Positions 1 through 7,494 of a stretch of 40,742 nt of DNA are shown piece by piece. The stretch is from Firmicutes bacterium CAG:124 (lineage in GTDB: Bacteria > Bacillota > Clostridia > Oscillospirales > Oscillospiraceae). The stretch is from assembly GCA_000432135.1 (NCBI GenBank), contig HF990656.1, positions 41,269 to 82,010 of the forward strand, read 5' to 3'. Position numbers and translations under genes: made by a program. The notes beneath the pieces are model-generated. The model saw only the letters and a list, made by a program, of their open reading frames with translations. It was not told the origin of the DNA and ran no database searches. How positions within the stretch are numbered: the first letter of the stretch is position 1; every line of letters begins with the position of its first letter.

Positions 1-2
1 GC

Positions 3-1133
3 CAGAATGCCGAGGGCAAATTCGTCCTGCTTGAGCCTGTCGTGCAGGCGCTTGGCGGCAGCGACTTTTTTCACTGCGTCTATGAAAACAGCACGCTCAA
101 GAGCTACGCTGCCTCGCCGGTTCTGCTGCATGATACCGTCGTGGGGTGCGTGTATCTGATGGAATACGACGCCTCGCAGGGCAGCATCATCGCAAGTCTC
201 GAGCGCACGATCTTCCGCGGCTCGCTGGTGCTGATTGGGATCATCTTTTTGTGCGCGGTCGTGTTTACCGTGACCGGTTCGAGCCGTATGCGGCGGATCA
301 TGACCTCCATGCGCCTCGTGCGCGAGGGCGAATACAGCCACAAAATTCAGATGCGCGGCTCGGACGAGTACGCGACGCTGGCGGCGGAGTTCAACAAGCT
401 CACCGACAAGCTGCAGCAGACAGAGATCACCGAACGGCAGTTCGTCTCCGACGCCTCGCACGAGCTCAAAACGCCGCTGGCGTCTATCAAGCTGCTGTCC
501 GACTCCATCCTGCAAAACGAGATGGACGCAGACACGATGCGGGAATTCGTCGCCGACATCGGCGCAGAGTCCGACCGGCTGACGCGCATGGCGCAGAAGC
601 TGCTCACGCTCAGCCGGGCCTCGGCTGACGAGACAGAGGGCGGTGAGCATGAGGTCGTCGACGTCGGGCAGACGCTCTCGCGCGTGTTCCGTATGCTCGT
701 GCCGCTGGCCGACCGGCAGTCAGTCAAGCTGACGGCCAGTGTGGAAAAGGGCTGCACGATTTTGTCCTTTGAGGACGATGCGTATCAGATCCTGTTCAAT
801 CTCGTGGAAAACGGCATCAAATACAACCGGGAAAACGGCAGCGTCCATGTCCGGGTGCGGCAAGAGGACGATACCGTTGTCATCGATGTGGAGGATACCG
901 GCAGCGGCATCCCCGAAAACGCGCTGGAGTCCATCTTCAACCGCTTCTACCGCGTCGACAAGGCCCGCAGCCGTCAGGCCGGCGGCGCGGGACTCGGCCT
1001 TTCCATCGTACATGAGATGGTCGGGCGGAATTTCGGCACGATCTCGGTTCGTTCCACAGTCGGCGAGGGCTCGTGCTTTACCGTCACGTTTCCAAGCTTC
1101 GGTTCCGGAGAGGAGGGCGACCCGGATGCGTAA
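3..1133 (+). CDS. Sensor histidine kinase, 5' end outside window
   Basis: This is the C-terminal part of a membrane sensor kinase of the PhoR/ResE type. The reading frame is open from base 3, so the start and probably a first membrane segment lie upstream. Visible parts in order are the end of an extracytoplasmic sensor region, a membrane segment (about nt 205-275), a HAMP linker, the HisKA box with phosphoacceptor His in DASHELKTPLAS (near nt 460), an N box (NLVENGIKYN), G1 (DTGSGIP) and G2 (GAGLGLSI). All catalytic boxes are intact, so it should autophosphorylate and pass phosphate to a response regulator, probably encoded just upstream. Its stop overlaps the next gene by 8 bp, indicating translational coupling with the GerMN lipoprotein. 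The signal sensed cannot be told from the sequence. Confidence 0.93.
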   Translation, partial: QNAEGKFVLLEPVVQALGGSDFFHCVYENSTLKSYAASPVLLHDTVVGCVYLMEYDASQGSIIASLERTIFRGSLVLIGIIFLCAVVFTVTGSSRMRRIMTSMRLVREGEYSHKIQMRGSDEYATLAAEFNKLTDKLQQTEITERQFVSDASHELKTPLASIKLLSDSILQNEMDADTMREFVADIGAESDRLTRMAQKLLTLSRASADETEGGEHEVVDVGQTLSRVFRMLVPLADRQSVKLTASVEKGCTILSFEDDAYQILFNLVENGIKYNRENGSVHVRVRQEDDTVVIDVEDTGSGIPENALESIFNRFYRVDKARSRQAGGAGLGLSIVHEMVGRNFGTISVRSTVGEGSCFTVTFPSFGSGEEGDPDA

Positions 1134-2013
1134 AAAGAAGCTCCGCCTGCTTGCCGTGCTGCTGGCGGCGTGTATGCTCTGCAGCTGCTCCGCACCGGTC
1201 TATCCCCGCAGCACCGATGAACCGCAGCTTCAGTTCTATTACTGCACCGGCGAAGGCGCGGATACCGGGATCGGCGCGCTTGCCGCACGTCCCGTGTCTG
1301 TGCCGGACGAACGCCCGGACGCTGTGCTGCAGCAATATCTGACCGCGCCTGCCGGGGAAGGCTTCTCCCTCCCGGACGGGCTCAGCAGCAGCTGCGCCTT
1401 TGATTCCTGCGAGGACGGCACGCTGACGCTGCTTCTGGACGAAACCGCGCCGGAGGGTCTTCCGGCGTCGCTGGCGGCAGCCTGTCTGACGCTCACCATG
1501 ACGCAGCTGGACGGCGTGGACCGTGTGCGCCTCGTGCGCACGCAGCGGCAGACGGAAGTCACTTATACGGCAGAGCAGTTTTTACTGTACGACACATCTG
1601 CCGACCAGCCGGAATATGTCGTGCAGCTGTATTATCCCGACAAAGATGGCCTGCTCGCCGCGCGCGATGCTGTTGTCCGTACCGCTGACATGGAGCAGCT
1701 TCCGCTGCTTGCGCTTCAGGCGCTTGTCAGCCGCGAGGTTCCCGTGAATCTGACGCGGGCCATCCCCTACCGGACGCAGGTGCTCGATCTTTCCGTCACG
1801 AATGGCTCGGCCAGCGTAGTCCTGTCCGACGACTTCATGAGCTGCGACGTCTCCGCGCAGCAGGCAGCGAACGCTGTGCGCGCCATCGCCGCCACGCTCT
1901 GCGCACTGGACAGCATCACCGCCGTGCAGCTGTCCGTCATCGGCGAAACTGGCCTGACCTATTACGATATCTCCCAGCCCATCACCCCGCAGGCAGATTG
2001 GTATGCGGAGTAG
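1126..2013 (+). CDS. GerMN-domain lipoprotein
   Basis: A 295-residue exported lipoprotein. The start at 1126 is chosen because it gives a basic N-terminus (MRKKK), a hydrophobic stretch and a lipobox-like cysteine (Cys16 in LAAC, or Cys21), and overlaps the kinase stop by 8 bp. The mature part seems to hold two tandem GerMN-like modules (about residues 30-140 and 160-290). The second contains the typical pattern of a YYPD-like strand, a helix with LLALQALVS, and a closing segment with SVVLSDDF. GerMN domains occur in spore germination and sporulation proteins (GerM) and in actinobacterial LpqB, encoded next to the MtrAB two-component system. The kinase-lipoprotein coupling here resembles MtrB-LpqB, so a role in tuning the kinase at the outer membrane face is a reasonable inference. 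Direct function is unknown. Confidence 0.85.
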   Translation: MRKKKLRLLAVLLAACMLCSCSAPVYPRSTDEPQLQFYYCTGEGADTGIGALAARPVSVPDERPDAVLQQYLTAPAGEGFSLPDGLSSSCAFDSCEDGTLTLLLDETAPEGLPASLAAACLTLTMTQLDGVDRVRLVRTQRQTEVTYTAEQFLLYDTSADQPEYVVQLYYPDKDGLLAARDAVVRTADMEQLPLLALQALVSREVPVNLTRAIPYRTQVLDLSVTNGSASVVLSDDFMSCDVSAQQAANAVRAIAATLCALDSITAVQLSVIGETGLTYYDISQPITPQADWYAE

Positions 2014-2057
2014 ATCGCATCGTATAGCCGTTGTCCTGCGTGTGCAAAAAGCGCGTT

Positions 2058-2101
2058 TGTTTCAAATCTGTTTCAAAATAACGCGGGATTTATGCGATAC
2101 T
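2058..2101 (+). promoter_or_regulatory. Direct repeat overlapping a putative -35 region
   Basis: TGTTTCAAA occurs at 2058-2066 and again at 2069-2077, an 11-bp period typical of tandem binding sites for OmpR/PhoB-type regulators. A -10-like GATACT lies at 2096-2101, 17 bp after a poor -35 (TCAAAA). The arrangement resembles a regulator-activated promoter. Nothing intact follows it, only the response-regulator remnant. Confidence 0.45.
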
Positions 2102-2121
2102 GTCTGCAAAGGATATGATAA

Positions 2122-2199
2122 CATGACGATCCGGAAGCGCCCAAGCTCCTGCAAACCGTCTGGGGCGTAGGATACCGGCTGAACGCGGTGACAGGTTAA
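2122..2199 (+). pseudogene. Fossil C-terminus of an OmpR-family response regulator
   Basis: From 2128 the frame reads DPEAPKLLQTVWGVGYRLN followed by four residues and a TAA stop at 2197-2199. This is the end of the winged-helix DNA-binding domain of OmpR/PhoB regulators (compare DPANPRLIRTVWGKGYQID in the complete regulator at 11491-12183). There is an in-frame stop at 2119-2121, and the receiver domain and most of the DNA-binding domain are absent. An ATG at 2123 sits upstream in a different frame. This looks like the remnant of an internally deleted or duplicated regulator gene. It is too short to be functional. Confidence 0.8.
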
Positions 2200-2229
2200 A
2201 TAACAGATGCCCTGCAGGGAAGGCTTTGA

Positions 2230-2265
2230 AAATCGCCCGGCTCTTTGGATAGAGCCGGGCGATTT
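2230..2265. terminator. Bidirectional terminator hairpin
   Basis: A perfect 15-bp stem (2230-2244 with 2251-2265) and a 6-nt loop, rich in GC and ending in A/T runs on both sides. It lies between the rightward sensor-kinase/lipoprotein region and the end of the leftward transporter block, so it can serve both directions. Confidence 0.85.
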
Positions 2266-2269
2266 GTGT

Positions 2270-3427
2270 TCAGATGCCGCCTGCGATATAGTGTTTGCGT
2301 TTATTCTCCTCCACGCGGTCTTCAATGGCGTGGGAGGCTTTATAATAGCCCTTACGGACTTCGCCGGTGATGAATTTCACCAGCACGATCGTCAGGCAGA
2401 CGACCGGCATGATGGCCAGCAGCGTCCCCAGCAGCAGGTACAATGCCGCGTAGCTTTCCGCCATGCGCGCGGCGTTTTCCCAATAGGGGTAGATCACACC
2501 GTTCGTCGTCATGCTGCGCTTGCCGAACGCACCGATCACGGAAATGAGGCCGGAGACGGAGAAGCGTCCGGTATTCTGGACGATTGCGCCGCTGCCGATG
2601 GGGAATTTCTCGGTCATGAGCTTTTTCGCGAAGCCCGAGACGGGGTCGGGCAGGACGATCTCATAGCAGTCGATGGGCAGTTCCGCCATGGCGTTCAGTG
2701 CGCTGTAACTCATATAGATCATGGCTGTGGACGTGCTCGAACCGCTTGTATCGCCCGAGGCTTCGTTCCCGGCAGCAAGGGCGGCGTTCGTCGCAAAATC
2801 GGACTCACTCTGCACCACGCCCGCGATGGGGAAAGTCCGGCCGTTGATCGTAACCTCCATTCCGGCTACGTCGCTGCTGCCGAAGAGGTTGAACGCCGTC
2901 TGCGCATCCAGCACGACGCGGTCGGCCATGTAATCCTCGTCCGAGATGTAGCCGCCGGACAGGAGTGTCAACGGGTGGAACAGAAAATAGTTCCCGCCTG
3001 CGCCGACCGCCGTGACCGTCACGCTGCCGGGCGATTTGCCGGAGACGGACAGGCTCGTCCGGCCGCTGTAGGCATCGGTGTAGAGGCTGCCGCCCTCAGG
3101 CGCTTCCATGGAGTTCTGGACGAACTCGTTTTCAAGCGTCGCGCGGAACGAACGGATATCGTCAAGGGTTTTCGTCTCTGTGGTAGGCCGGAATGCGGAG
3201 TCTGTGATAGGCGGGAATGCGGAGATCTGCGCAAAGCGGTCCTCGCTGTCTCCGCGCCAGACGTCGGCGGCGGACTGCGTGACGAGCATGCCGCGCACAT
3301 GGCCGAGCATGGCGAAGCAAAATACCGATAGCGCCGTCTGGATCAGGCACGCGATCAGGAGGGCCAGCTTCCCTCCGTGGAGTCTCGGCAGCCTGTGCCG
3401 CCGTTCAAACCGGCCGCGCTGCTTCAT
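2270..3427 (-). CDS. MacB-like periplasmic-core membrane protein
   Basis: A 385-residue protein with one N-terminal membrane segment (about residues 20-43), a large extracytoplasmic region of about 280 residues and one C-terminal membrane segment (about 330-355) followed by a basic tail. The outer domain resembles the MacB_PCD domain of ABC exporter permeases, with a VTINGRTFPIAGVV strand pair typical of that fold. Only two membrane segments are visible, whereas MacB/FtsX-type permeases have four, and no transporter ATPase is nearby. Its start overlaps the stop of the HlyD-like adaptor gene by 4 bp (ATGA), so the two are coupled. It probably works with the adaptor in export or envelope signalling. 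It may be a degenerate or specialised permease. Function is not established. Confidence 0.65.
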   Translation of the reverse strand: MKQRGRFERRHRLPRLHGGKLALLIACLIQTALSVFCFAMLGHVRGMLVTQSAADVWRGDSEDRFAQISAFPPITDSAFRPTTETKTLDDIRSFRATLENEFVQNSMEAPEGGSLYTDAYSGRTSLSVSGKSPGSVTVTAVGAGGNYFLFHPLTLLSGGYISDEDYMADRVVLDAQTAFNLFGSSDVAGMEVTINGRTFPIAGVVQSESDFATNAALAAGNEASGDTSGSSTSTAMIYMSYSALNAMAELPIDCYEIVLPDPVSGFAKKLMTEKFPIGSGAIVQNTGRFSVSGLISVIGAFGKRSMTTNGVIYPYWENAARMAESYAALYLLLGTLLAIMPVVCLTIVLVKFITGEVRKGYYKASHAIEDRVEENKRKHYIAGGI

Positions 3428-5382
3428 CCGTTATCCGCAAGCCGTACCTGCTTGCCGGCCTCCACGGGCTTGTTGCTGGTCGTGATAATGAAATCGCCCT
3501 GGCTGATGCCGGAGACGGCGGCGGACTTATCGTCGCGGGCCAGCTCCTGCACGGTGACGCGGGTGGCGATATAGCGGCTGCCGAGCGGCGAATTCTTCGA
3601 CTGCAGGACATAGACGAATTTGCCGTTGGAGTCCTCGCGCAGACCGGAGAGCGGAATGAGCGCGTCGTAATTCGAGCTTTTCTGACCGATGGAGAGCGTG
3701 ATATTCTGCCCGGCCTGAATGTCGCCCGTGAGTGTAAAGACGAGGGTGCGATTGCCCGAAGACTGGGAATTTGTGATCTGGTCAAGCGTCGCGACGGCGT
3801 CGCCGCCCCAGAAGTTCACCAGCTCGGCGGTATCGCCGACCTTGACCTTTTTGGCCTGCTCGTTTGTGACGTCAATTTTGACGGTAAAGCCCCGGTCAGT
3901 CACGTTGATGGTCGCAAGCGGCTGCTCCTCGCCGCCGATGGATTTACCGGCGGAGGCGTTGATGGTCGCGATGGTGCCGGACACGCTGGATTTGACCTCC
4001 AGCTCGTCGGCATTCTCGCGGAGCTTTGCGACCTCCTCCTGCTTGCGCTCGATGGCCTTCTTGGACGCCTCCATGTCGATGGAGGACGAATCGCCGAGAT
4101 TCTGTTTGAAAACAAGGTCTTCAAGGGTTTTTTTCGTAGATTTGACCGTTTCAGCTGCGGAAGACGCGCTGGTGAGTTTGTCCACTGCCGTCTGTTGATC
4201 GGTGATCTGCGTGTCAAGCGCCTCGCTCTGGCTTTCCAGAGATTCGATGGAGCGCTCATAATTGCCGACGATGGTTTTCGCGGTGCTCATTTCACTGTAG
4301 GCCGCTTCAATTTTATCGTTGATTGTCGCAACTTTTATCTTATCTTGCAAAATGAGCAGTCCCTCTGTTCGCGGGTTCTCATAGCCGTAGTAATAAGGAG
4401 CAAGTTTGGCAAACGCCTCACGATATTTGATTACAGTTTCTTCTGTCGATCCAGATGGAGTCTCAATTGGATTTCCATCCTTATCATACCTTGCAGACGA
4501 ACTATTCCCCTCAATTCGTTTAATCATTGAGACATCTGATCTATCCTCATAGCACTCTTTCATAATTGCGAAATCATTGTCACACAATGTACTAAACGCC
4601 GCAAATACCTTTTCATATCGTGTAAGGTTCTCTATATATAGTCTATCTTGCAGTATTTTATCTATTTCTGTCTGATAATACGATGCATTGCTACAATCTT
4701 TGTACGACAGCGGAAGTGATTCCAGCAGCTTTTCTTTTTCCGCTTCCAGCGACTTCACCGTCGCTTCGTGCTCCGTGACCGTTGCCTGTGCATCCGTATA
4801 CTCTTTTTCGGCCTTGATCTTCGTGATCTGATTGTCGACTGTGGTCTTCGCCGTCTGAAGTTCCTTCAGCTTCGCTTCGGACGCCGCCTTCTGCGTGGCG
4901 AGCTGCGAAGCGTCCATGGTGCTGTACTGACGGTAAATCGCAAGCGCTTCATTATAAGCATCGCGTGCATTCTGCACGTCGCGGTTTTCCTGCGCCGCCG
5001 TGTTTCCGGCTTCAATCAGACTCTTGTCGTAATTCTGCTGCAGCGTTTCCAGATCAGTCTCGGCCTGCTTCAGTTCATCCGAATCCTCCGCTTCCAGCAC
5101 GAAGAGGGTATCGCCGACGTTGATCTCCTGGCCGGTCTTGACCAGCACGCTGGAGACCTTGCGGGTCTGCTTGATCGTGACGTTATAGACCTCGCTGGCC
5201 TCGACGGTACCCTGGCCGCGGATGCGGGCGTTGATCGCGCCGGAGGACACCTGCTGCGTGGCGACCTCTGGCAGCGAGGCGTTCATGATCGTTTTTGAGA
5301 AAAAGGTCAGCACCAGCAGCACGGCCAGCAGGATGATGGCCGCGGTTTTGACCCATTCGCGTTTTCTTACACCGTTTTCCAT
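3424..5382 (-). CDS. HlyD/MacA-like membrane fusion (adaptor) protein
   Basis: A 652-residue adaptor with an N-terminal membrane anchor (about residues 10-30), an N-terminal lipoyl half (GQGTVEASEVYNVT, VLVKTGQEINVGDTLFVLE), a very long coiled-coil hairpin (about 105-480), the returning lipoyl half (ELEVKSSVSGTIATINAS) and a beta-barrel/membrane-proximal region (KVGDTAELV, IPLSGLREDSNGKFVYVL). Such proteins bridge an inner-membrane exporter to the envelope. Usual length is 350-450 residues. The excess here is the hairpin, which includes a strikingly AT-rich segment (nt about 4370-4700, residues about 228-338) unlike the rest of the gene. It is coupled to the MacB-like gene downstream and lies 13 bp after the sugar-type permease gene. 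Confidence 0.85.
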   Translation of the reverse strand: MENGVRKREWVKTAAIILLAVLLVLTFFSKTIMNASLPEVATQQVSSGAINARIRGQGTVEASEVYNVTIKQTRKVSSVLVKTGQEINVGDTLFVLEAEDSDELKQAETDLETLQQNYDKSLIEAGNTAAQENRDVQNARDAYNEALAIYRQYSTMDASQLATQKAASEAKLKELQTAKTTVDNQITKIKAEKEYTDAQATVTEHEATVKSLEAEKEKLLESLPLSYKDCSNASYYQTEIDKILQDRLYIENLTRYEKVFAAFSTLCDNDFAIMKECYEDRSDVSMIKRIEGNSSSARYDKDGNPIETPSGSTEETVIKYREAFAKLAPYYYGYENPRTEGLLILQDKIKVATINDKIEAAYSEMSTAKTIVGNYERSIESLESQSEALDTQITDQQTAVDKLTSASSAAETVKSTKKTLEDLVFKQNLGDSSSIDMEASKKAIERKQEEVAKLRENADELEVKSSVSGTIATINASAGKSIGGEEQPLATINVTDRGFTVKIDVTNEQAKKVKVGDTAELVNFWGGDAVATLDQITNSQSSGNRTLVFTLTGDIQAGQNITLSIGQKSSNYDALIPLSGLREDSNGKFVYVLQSKNSPLGSRYIATRVTVQELARDDKSAAVSGISQGDFIITTSNKPVEAGKQVRLADNG

Positions 5383-5395
5383 ATCTCGTTTTCCC

Positions 5396-6280
5396 TTATC
5401 CTTTCACAGAGCCAGAATGTGCGATACCCTCCACCAGATATGCCTCGCCGTGCAAAAACAGCAGCAGACCGGGGATCATGTAAATAACAGCGGCGGCGAA
5501 GGCAATGCCGATCTCGCCGGCGTTGATGCTGGACAGGAACATCGAAAGCGGCTGCTTTTCGACGTCGTTGAGCAGGATCAGAGGCTGCTCGACCATGTTC
5601 CAGTTGTCGATGAACACAAGGATCGCAATAGAATAGAGGGCGCTCCGGCACTGCGGCAGGCAGATGTTCCAGAAGATGTGCCACTCGTTCGCGCCATCGA
5701 TCTTGGCCGACTCAATGACGGCCATGGGGATGCGGCGCATGAATTTGGTGAGCAGGAATACCGAGAACGGCGCGAACGCGCCGGGCAGGAAGATCGCCCA
5801 CCGGGTATTGAGCAGGTGCAGCCAGTCACTGACCAGATAGTTCGGCACCAGCGTGACCTGATACGGCATGAGCATCAGGATCACATAGAAGAAAAACAGA
5901 CTGTCGCGCACCTTGCCGCGCCAGCGCGTGAAGCCATAGGCCGCAATAGACGCGACCATGAGCTGTGCGAAGACGATCGGTGCGGTTAAAATCACCGAGT
6001 TCCAGAATTTCAGCAGATAATCCGGGCTTTTGAGCAGAACCGTGAAATACTGCGTGAAGCTGACCTTATCGGGAATGAATTTGAGGTTGATGGTCTTGGA
6101 GATATAGCTCTTGCCGTCGTTGGCATTCTCGAAGACCTGACCGTAGCTGGCCGTGATCTCGCTCTGGGTCATGAACGAATTTGTAATCGTCAGAACCGTC
6201 GGCAGCAGAAACAGCAGCGCGAACACCGCGCAGAGCACAAAGCACGTTGCCCGGGAAAAGTACCGCTTTTTCTTTCTCAT
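5396..6280 (-). CDS. Carbohydrate ABC transporter permease (MalG-like)
   Basis: A 294-residue inner-membrane permease of the MalG/UgpE type with about six membrane segments. The cytoplasmic EAA loop is clear (SAKIDGANEWHIFWNICLPQ, about residues 195-215). This is the surface that docks with the transport ATPase. The start at 6280 has AAGGA about 9 bp upstream and overlaps the preceding permease stop by 4 bp (ATGA). It should pair with that permease and the solute-binding protein encoded at 7495-10020. No ATP-binding subunit is encoded here, so a shared MsmX-type ATPase from elsewhere is probably used, as known for many sugar transporters of Firmicutes. The substrate cannot be assigned from sequence. 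Confidence 0.92.
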   Translation of the reverse strand: MRKKKRYFSRATCFVLCAVFALLFLLPTVLTITNSFMTQSEITASYGQVFENANDGKSYISKTINLKFIPDKVSFTQYFTVLLKSPDYLLKFWNSVILTAPIVFAQLMVASIAAYGFTRWRGKVRDSLFFFYVILMLMPYQVTLVPNYLVSDWLHLLNTRWAIFLPGAFAPFSVFLLTKFMRRIPMAVIESAKIDGANEWHIFWNICLPQCRSALYSIAILVFIDNWNMVEQPLILLNDVEKQPLSMFLSSINAGEIGIAFAAAVIYMIPGLLLFLHGEAYLVEGIAHSGSVKG

Positions 6281-7251
6281 CCCTCCACGTCCTTTCCGAA
6301 GATGTTCTCCACAAAGAACAAAAGCGCAATGAGAATGACGATCACGATTGCCAGCAGCACCGCCGCGGCGGAAAGCCGCTGATAGTCGGCGGAGTTGAAC
6401 ATATTGTTCATGAAATGCTGCATCATGTAAAGCCCGTCATAGGGATAATTACCGGTGAGCAGGTAAATTTCCCGGAAGACCTTGAACGAGTTGATGATGG
6501 ACAGGATCGTCACGAACAGCACCGTCGGGGAAAGATACCGGAGCTTGATGTGGAAGAACTGGTACGCCGCCGACGCGCCCTCGACCTCCGCGACCTCGAG
6601 CAGCTCCCGCGGAATATTGCTGAGCGCGGCCATGAACAAAATCATGTTGTATCCGAGGTTTTTCCACAAAAACAGCACGACAATGACGACCATGCAGTAA
6701 TCCGATTTCAGCCAGTCGATCTTGTCCGCGCCGAACACGGCGAGAAATTCGTTCACGACGCCGTTATAGTGGAACAGCACCTGCCAGATGAGGATGATGG
6801 ACGCGATGGGCACCATCATGGGGCTGAGGAAAAACGTGCGGAACTCGCTCTTGAGCGGAATGCGCGCCTCGAGCATCAGCGCCAGTCCCAAAGACAGCAC
6901 AACCGCCAGCGGCACGGAAAGGCCGGTGAACGTGAACGTATTCTTGACCGCGATCTTGAACGCGCCGTTCTGCCAGACGTTGATATAGTTTTTGAGACCC
7001 GCGAAGCTGTGGTCGGTCAGGCCCGCGGTGAAGGAATAGTAGACGACGATCAGGAACGGGATAATATAAAACGCCAGCATACCAAGAAAGCTTGGCCCGG
7101 AGAAGCACATCGACGCGAGAAAATCGCGCACTTTGTTATTCATCCGCGTCCAAAGCCCTTTCCCGGACGGTCTTGTTTCATATTTCCCGCGCGACCGGAG
7201 AGATAGCTTCTGCACGTTTTTCGTGTCTCCTTTGCGTTGGAAAATGCTCAT
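6277..7251 (-). CDS. Sugar ABC transporter permease (MalF/UgpA-like)
   Basis: A 324-residue permease with a basic N-terminal tail of about 45 residues and six predicted membrane segments, including FLGMLAFYIIPFLIVVYYSF. The EAA motif reads ELLEVAEVEGASAAYQFFHI (about residues 217-236). The ATG at 7251 has only a GGGAG very close upstream. An alternative GTG at 7215-7213, preceded by AAAGGAG, would remove 12 residues, so the exact start is uncertain. It forms the second half of the permease pair with the gene that overlaps it by 4 bp. It is separated from the solute-binding protein gene by 243 bp holding a repeat and a strong hairpin, which may lower permease expression relative to the binding protein. 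Confidence 0.92.
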   Translation of the reverse strand: MSIFQRKGDTKNVQKLSLRSRGKYETRPSGKGLWTRMNNKVRDFLASMCFSGPSFLGMLAFYIIPFLIVVYYSFTAGLTDHSFAGLKNYINVWQNGAFKIAVKNTFTFTGLSVPLAVVLSLGLALMLEARIPLKSEFRTFFLSPMMVPIASIILIWQVLFHYNGVVNEFLAVFGADKIDWLKSDYCMVVIVVLFLWKNLGYNMILFMAALSNIPRELLEVAEVEGASAAYQFFHIKLRYLSPTVLFVTILSIINSFKVFREIYLLTGNYPYDGLYMMQHFMNNMFNSADYQRLSAAAVLLAIVIVILIALLFFVENIFGKDVEG

Positions 7252-7328
7252 AACTCCCGACTGAATCTCAATCGGAATTTATCGGCATTTTCGTTTTTCA
7301 GGGAATTCGTATACTCACGCATTCCAGC

Positions 7329-7399
7329 GTAGGGGCGGACGGCTCTGTCCGCCCGCAGTATGCAGTGACTTTTCGGAAATCCACGGCAAATTCGCAGCA
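7329..7399 (+). repeat. Dispersed GC-rich intergenic repeat, copy A
   Basis: Begins with GTAGGGGCGGAC, which can pair with GTCCGCCC just downstream, followed by an AT-richer core (TTTTCGGAAATCCACGGC). Its reverse complement aligns well by eye with 21123-21194, sharing TGCGAATTTGCCGT, an ATGCA/TGCA block and a terminal GGGCGGA. A second inverted pair (GGGCCGAC with GTCGGCCC) follows at about 7406-7427. It is probably a mobile-type non-coding repeat of this genome. Confidence 0.6.
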
Positions 7400-7449
7400 T
7401 TGCTCGGGCCGACAGAGTCGTCGGCCCCTACAGGCTGCTCCGCAGCTTT

Positions 7450-7478
7450 CCCCTTGCCGCGTAAGGCGCGGCAAGGGG
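7450..7478. terminator. Strong intercistronic hairpin between binding protein and permease genes
   Basis: A perfect 12-bp GC-rich stem (7450-7461 with 7467-7478) and a 5-nt loop. The T-run follows it on the + strand, whereas the flanking genes are read on the - strand. There it is therefore more likely a partial attenuator or an mRNA-stabilising structure at the 3' end of the binding-protein message than a classical terminator. Confidence 0.6.
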
Positions 7479-7494
7479 AGCTTTTTTTGTTGTT

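Noticed and set aside
4195..5298. Separate + strand genes opposite the AT-rich island of the adaptor gene
   Set aside because: The + strand frames there lack ribosome sites and domains, while the - strand frame is open through the whole island and keeps coiled-coil flanks.
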